From: Ochromonas danica
Taxonomy: Eukaryota; Sar; Chrysophyceae; Chromulinales; Chromulinaceae
Assembly: GCA_015146655.1 (NCBI GenBank)
Contig: VKHL01000098.1
Location: 1 to 64,000, forward strand
Reading direction: 5' to 3'
Length of the DNA stretch: 64,000 bases
Of this stretch, positions 60,628 to 64,000 are shown one piece after another (the first letter of the stretch is position 1; every line of letters begins with the position of its first letter). A program made the translations under genes and the position numbers. The notes beneath the pieces are model-generated. The model was not told where the DNA came from. It did not search any database and was given only the letters and a program-made list of their open reading frames with translations.

Positions 60628-61606
60628 TTACCAGTCAGGCATCTCAGTCCCACTCTCAGCGTCTTCATCGTCCATTTCGTCATTCTCACTGTCACTATCA
60701 GCCATTCGCCCTCTCTCATTGACAGCAAAGTCGAAAGAGGCGTCACCTCCCTCACAAGCCATGTCCTCTTCTTCCTCTTCCGAGCTATAGTCTTCATTGC
60801 GTTTACGAAGCAAGCTATAGAAGTTTTCAAGATGAAGCCCGGATTAGACAGACATTAAATCAGTGGCTAACCACCAGCAGAATTTACCTCTTCGCACCGC
60901 AGGAGAAGTAGAGCAATCGCCGTACAGATTTGTTGAAAAAGAAATAATGAAATCTCCACAAATACGCATCTTCTTCATCACTGTCAGCAGGTAAGAAGGC
61001 GAAGACTTCACACTGGCGAAGACTGACCATGTCATCAATGGCTGTCCACAACTCGTCCAGCAGCTGCGGCTGTAGAAGAGTCACTTCCGCCAAACAGCTG
61101 TTGACGTGCTGTACACAACTACCAATATCCAGATCTTTGAACTGGACGATCTTAGAGTCCCCAAAGTCATAGTCAGGGAAGGCTTCGTTGAGAGCAGTGA
61201 TCATGTCTAAGAAGAGCGCCTTGGAGGATGGCTCGCTGAGATCGCCCAGCGAGGAAGTGCGTCGACGCTGCGGCCGCCTCTTATAGGAATGCACTCCCAC
61301 TGAATAAGAGCGCAGTCTGGACTCTCCTACCTCTTGGCTGTCAGTCTCACTGGTAGGAGGAGTGAGTGGGTCATCCGATAGGGACAGCGGCTGGTCAGCA
61401 ATTTGACCTGATCGCAGATAAGGAGCCTCACTGGAGGGCATCATGACCATCCCTTCTTTCTTCAAGCTTTTACGACTTCTTGTAATTTTCTTCTGATAGG
61501 AAGAAGCGAAGGCATCGAGTGTAACAGAGAGGTAATAAGTGCCTACTTGTAAATGATGAATTTTACTTGACACATCATCTAAATCATTGTTTTCTATATA
61601 ATTCAT
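60628..61606 (-). CDS. MAF1: MAF1, repressor of RNA polymerase III
   Basis: Exons 61606-60888 and 60814-60628 (73-bp intron, join CGAK|SLLRKRN) give 301 residues. MAF1 binds Pol III and blocks transcription of tRNA and 5S genes when TOR signalling falls. The A box (MNYIENNDLDDVSSKI, LEAFASSYQKK-like) is followed by a Ser-rich phospho-linker with RRRTSSLGDLSEPS. The conserved core comes next: ITALNEAFPDYDFGDS, LLDELWTAIDDMVSLRQCEVFAF, then LWRFHYFFFNKSVRRLLYFSC. The C-terminal exon is acidic (SSEEEEEDMAC, NDEMDDEDAES), a common ending in MAF1. Dephosphorylation of the linker is the usual switch. Confidence 0.93.
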
Positions 61607-61935
61607 CTTCCTTTTCTAATTTAGAAAGTCTGGTAAGGAAAGAGAGAGAGACAGAGAGAGAGAAAGAATATCTCCAAGACAGAGTGGACTAGGTAGTTCT
61701 TTGGCTGTTCCAATGACGAGGTGATTGATTCAAAGGGAATCTTCTTCCTCCTCATGACGGAAGGTGAACATTGTTGTGTTGCGTGGGCCTTAACGTACCC
61801 AACTCGAACCCAGATCCTGGATCCAAAGTCCCAGATCCCAGGCTTCTAAATAGTCAGATATCCAGACCAGACTCCCTGCCCTCTCTTTCCATTGGTTGCT
61901 GGTTAGTATTGAATCAGACTGACACTGACTGACAG
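61607..61935. promoter_or_regulatory. divergent promoter, MAF1 / NUFIP1
   Basis: This 329-bp head-to-head spacer has a (GA)n tract near 61640-61665 and GATCCTGG/GATCCCAGG repeats near 61815-61840. No known motif was found. Confidence 0.4.
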
Positions 61936-63090
61936 ATGAATCCCAATGCTCATGCATTTGCTCTGATTCTCAAGCAAAGAATGGAGAGTCAGAGGTCTGT
62001 AGTGGGTGGAGGAGAGAGTGCTAAGCGAGCCAGACGACCTGCTGGCTCAGACTTGATGGGCAGAGGCAGTCGACCCAAGCAGCCTCGCTATCAACCTCCT
62101 CCTCCTCCACCACCTGCTCCTCCTCTACCCTTGATGGCTCCTCTTCCTCCTGGCTATGCACCTATGCCTCCCCCTCCTCCTCCTCCTCCTCCTCCTACCA
62201 CCGCCTATCCCTGGTCTTCTATGCCCTACACAGGCGCTCCCCCAGTCTACCCATTCTATGCCTCCACCACCATGTCTCAGCCCTATCTCCCAGCTTCCCC
62301 TGCCCCTGTCCCTGCCCACTGCGAGGCCTGTGCCAAGGACTTCCCCTCCTCCTCCGCCCTGCAGGCTCACCTCGACACACACGAGGCCTGCTCCCACCCT
62401 TCCTGCACCTTCTCCGCCTCCAAGAAGGTCCTGCAGGCCCATTTCTTGAGTTCTCATGGGCAGTACAGCGGGTCAGGCTATCGGGAGATCGAGGTGGAGG
62501 GGCTGAGGTTCAACGTGCTCATGGGCACCTCCCCTGAGGATGTGCAGGCCTGGAGAAGTGCTAGGCGTGCGCGATTCCCTTCCTCAAAGACAACAACACC
62601 ACCACAACCTGCTCCAGTAGTACATGTCTCTCCACAGCAACCAGCTAGGCCAGCTGTGAAGAATAGCGAAGAGGAGGAGGAGGGGGAGGTGCAAGAAGAG
62701 GAAGAGGAAGGGGTAAGACCCGCTGTGATGAATGGGGAAGAGGAGGGAGAGGTACAGGAAGAGGAAGGGGTCGCCACCACCCAGGTCACACATACCTCTC
62801 CTCCTCCTCCCACAGAGAGCCAGCCATCGAAAAAGAAGAAAGCCTGCAAGTACTTTGTGGCAGGTCGTTGTCGAAAGGGAAGCCGCTGCCCCTTCTCCCA
62901 TGATACCTCCTCCTCCACCTCCACCTCCTCCCAGGGACTTAAGCCCACAGAGTTGCAGCATAATCTATTCCAGCGTCTGTTGGAGAAGGAGATTCTTCAA
63001 GACGATCGCCTGCTATTAGCTTGTTTCGCGTTCTTTCGTGCAGAGAACTTCTTTGACGTGTCTAACAAAGAGGAGATTGCCCAGGTCTAG
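61936..63090 (+). CDS. NUFIP1/Rsa1-like box C/D snoRNP assembly factor
   Basis: This single exon encodes 384 residues. NUFIP1/Rsa1 bridges snoRNP proteins and the R2TP chaperone during box C/D snoRNP assembly. A proline-rich start (PPPPPPPAPPLPL) precedes a C2H2 finger (HCEACAKDFPSSSALQAHLDTH) with a second partial finger (CSHPSCTF…HFLSSH). The NUFIP1 peptide follows: IEVEGLRFNVLMGTSPEDVQAWRSARRARFPS, where the I-x-W-x-x-x-RRxRFP pattern is the family hallmark. An acidic linker of GEVQEEE repeats leads to a CCCH finger, CKYFVAGRCRKGSRCPFSH. A final helix pair may bind partners. It ends only 69 bp from the stop of KIN17. Confidence 0.88.
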   Translation: MNPNAHAFALILKQRMESQRSVVGGGESAKRARRPAGSDLMGRGSRPKQPRYQPPPPPPPAPPLPLMAPLPPGYAPMPPPPPPPPPPTTAYPWSSMPYTGAPPVYPFYASTTMSQPYLPASPAPVPAHCEACAKDFPSSSALQAHLDTHEACSHPSCTFSASKKVLQAHFLSSHGQYSGSGYREIEVEGLRFNVLMGTSPEDVQAWRSARRARFPSSKTTTPPQPAPVVHVSPQQPARPAVKNSEEEEEGEVQEEEEEGVRPAVMNGEEEGEVQEEEGVATTQVTHTSPPPPTESQPSKKKKACKYFVAGRCRKGSRCPFSHDTSSSTSTSSQGLKPTELQHNLFQRLLEKEILQDDRLLLACFAFFRAENFFDVSNKEEIAQV

Positions 63091-63159
63091 TCTAGACTAC
63101 TCTAGTACTAGACCAGTTACCACCAGACCAGTTACTAGTCAAGACTAGACTAGACTAGT

Positions 63160-64000
63160 TTAGTCAACAAAGATCTTGCAGAAGTCGTCGTAGTCTATGC
63201 CGTAGAGCACCGCGTCATGGTCATCTTTTCTACCACTTCTGTCTCTGTCGTCACTTCTTCTGAGGTCACAGCAGTATCTATCTTGATTGATGCGCAAGAC
63301 CTCCACACTCTCTCCTCGATGCGCTCCTCGCACTATGACAGCCTTCTCTCCTACTCGAGGCACTACAGTCTGCAAGGAGTCAATTGGCACCACCACAGTG
63401 TCTCCATCTTCCAGCAGGCGAAGCTCAGCCTGGTCGTCTTCGAAGATGGCCTGGACGAGCGCCTTCTGGCCTGACTGCTGCCCGCGCACGATCTTGACCA
63501 CCAGACCCTCCATGACCCAGCGAGAAGAGCGGCGGCTCGAGTCTGACGGAAGGGAGCTTTCCTTGGACGCGCTGGTTGGAGCAGCAGCAGCGGTAAGCTT
63601 GATGGAGGAGGAGGAGGTTTCCTTCATGAGCAGCGAGAGGGTCGCTGGTCGCTTGTGAGCATTCAAACGATTCTGCACCTGATCTTCCTCTTCTTCTTCA
63701 CTTTCCGCTTCTTCTGTGAAGAGAGACTTGCCTTGAGCTACCACACCTCCTCGAGGACGTTTCTTGCCACCACAGTTGAGAGAGATGATGGCAACAGCCA
63801 CGGCCTCTCGCTTTGTCTCGTCTGCTTGTTGTTGTTGTTGTTGTTGATCGAGGCCACACGAGTCATGGCCTTGCTGTTGTTGCTGTTGTTGTTGTGCAAG
63901 TCTAACTTGAGCTTCAATGTCTCTTCTAATTCTGTCTTCATCGTCCACGTCTGCTTGTCGTCTTCCCTGTGCCTGTGCCTCACGGGCCAGAGCCTTTGGG
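63160..64000 (-). CDS. KIN17: KIN17 DNA/RNA-binding protein, C-terminal part
   Basis: The gene enters from the right edge with no start in the window; about 279 residues are visible. KIN17 takes part in DNA replication and repair and in pre-mRNA processing. The visible start ALAREAQAQGRRQADVDDED matches the helix after the winged-helix domain (DDEER in relatives). Gln-rich tracts and an acidic/Ser linker precede the diagnostic tandem KOW/SH3-like domain: WVMEGLVVKIVRGQQSGQKALV, then LRLLEDGDTVVVPIDSLQTVVPRVGEKAVIVRGAHRGES and YGIDYDDFCKIF at the end. The zinc finger and winged helix should lie just outside the window. Confidence 0.9.
   Translation of the reverse strand, partial: PKALAREAQAQGRRQADVDDEDRIRRDIEAQVRLAQQQQQQQQGHDSCGLDQQQQQQQADETKREAVAVAIISLNCGGKKRPRGGVVAQGKSLFTEEAESEEEEEDQVQNRLNAHKRPATLSLLMKETSSSSIKLTAAAAPTSASKESSLPSDSSRRSSRWVMEGLVVKIVRGQQSGQKALVQAIFEDDQAELRLLEDGDTVVVPIDSLQTVVPRVGEKAVIVRGAHRGESVEVLRINQDRYCCDLRRSDDRDRSGRKDDHDAVLYGIDYDDFCKIFVD

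Overview
The window is gene-dense eukaryotic nuclear DNA from what is most likely a photosynthetic stramenopile (ochrophyte), or another alga with a complex red-lineage plastid. Three genes support this. The plastid ATP synthase gamma subunit begins with a signal peptide followed by an FAP-type cleavage motif. A sulfolipid synthase (SQD2) carries a signal-peptide-like leader. A PAP phosphatase (SAL1/HAL2) carries a hydrophobic leader plus a Ser-rich stretch. Introns are GT-AG and mostly 60-130 bp. About 30 protein genes fill the 64 kb, and many head-to-head pairs share promoters of only 150-350 bp. The exon structures given here were worked out by hand from splice signals and reading phase. 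They have not been checked against RNA.

Layout: 1-5.1 kb holds a broken multi-pass membrane gene, RPS21, a PP2A B''-gamma-like subunit and a small A9-domain protein. 5.5-17.6 kb holds a saccharopine-dehydrogenase-like oxidoreductase, a 2017-residue PPIP5K/VIP1 kinase-phosphatase, an RWD protein fused to a Yvh1-type zinc domain, a REX1-B protein and a TFIIS paralogue without its zinc ribbon. 17.8-30.2 kb holds a C2orf81-like gene with a large CACT satellite in an intron, an anchored SH3BGR-like protein, TIM44, a PH-domain protein, two possibly related NTF2-like proteins, canonical TFIIS and SQD2. 31.5-45.2 kb holds plastid AtpC, a nuclear-type hypothetical, a globin, a small gene split by a repeat-derived intron, a Cys/Tyr-rich surface protein containing an assembly gap, a FUSC-type transporter and a discoidin-domain protein. 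45.5-64 kb holds an EF-hand protein, SAL1, U2AF65, an FkbM-like methyltransferase, a three-RRM protein, a J-like/ankyrin/UBA protein, a UBL-like membrane protein, MAF1, NUFIP1 and the C-terminal part of KIN17. Many genes serve RNA synthesis and processing (TFIIS, MAF1, U2AF65, NUFIP1, KIN17), but nothing suggests an operon-like unit.

The most interesting signal is a family of short elements with GTAGAAG/CTTCTAC ends, present at 24934-25089 and 35443-35561. Each is flanked by a 5-6 bp direct duplication. The second copy sits inside a short reading frame, carries usable splice signals, and both the spliced form and the reconstructed empty site stay open. This is what an introner (an intron-making mobile element) looks like. 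Also notable are the RWD + Yvh1-zinc fusion, the two TFIIS forms, a degenerate J domain joined to ankyrin and UBA domains, and a demonstrable scaffold-gap artefact at 37024-37033.
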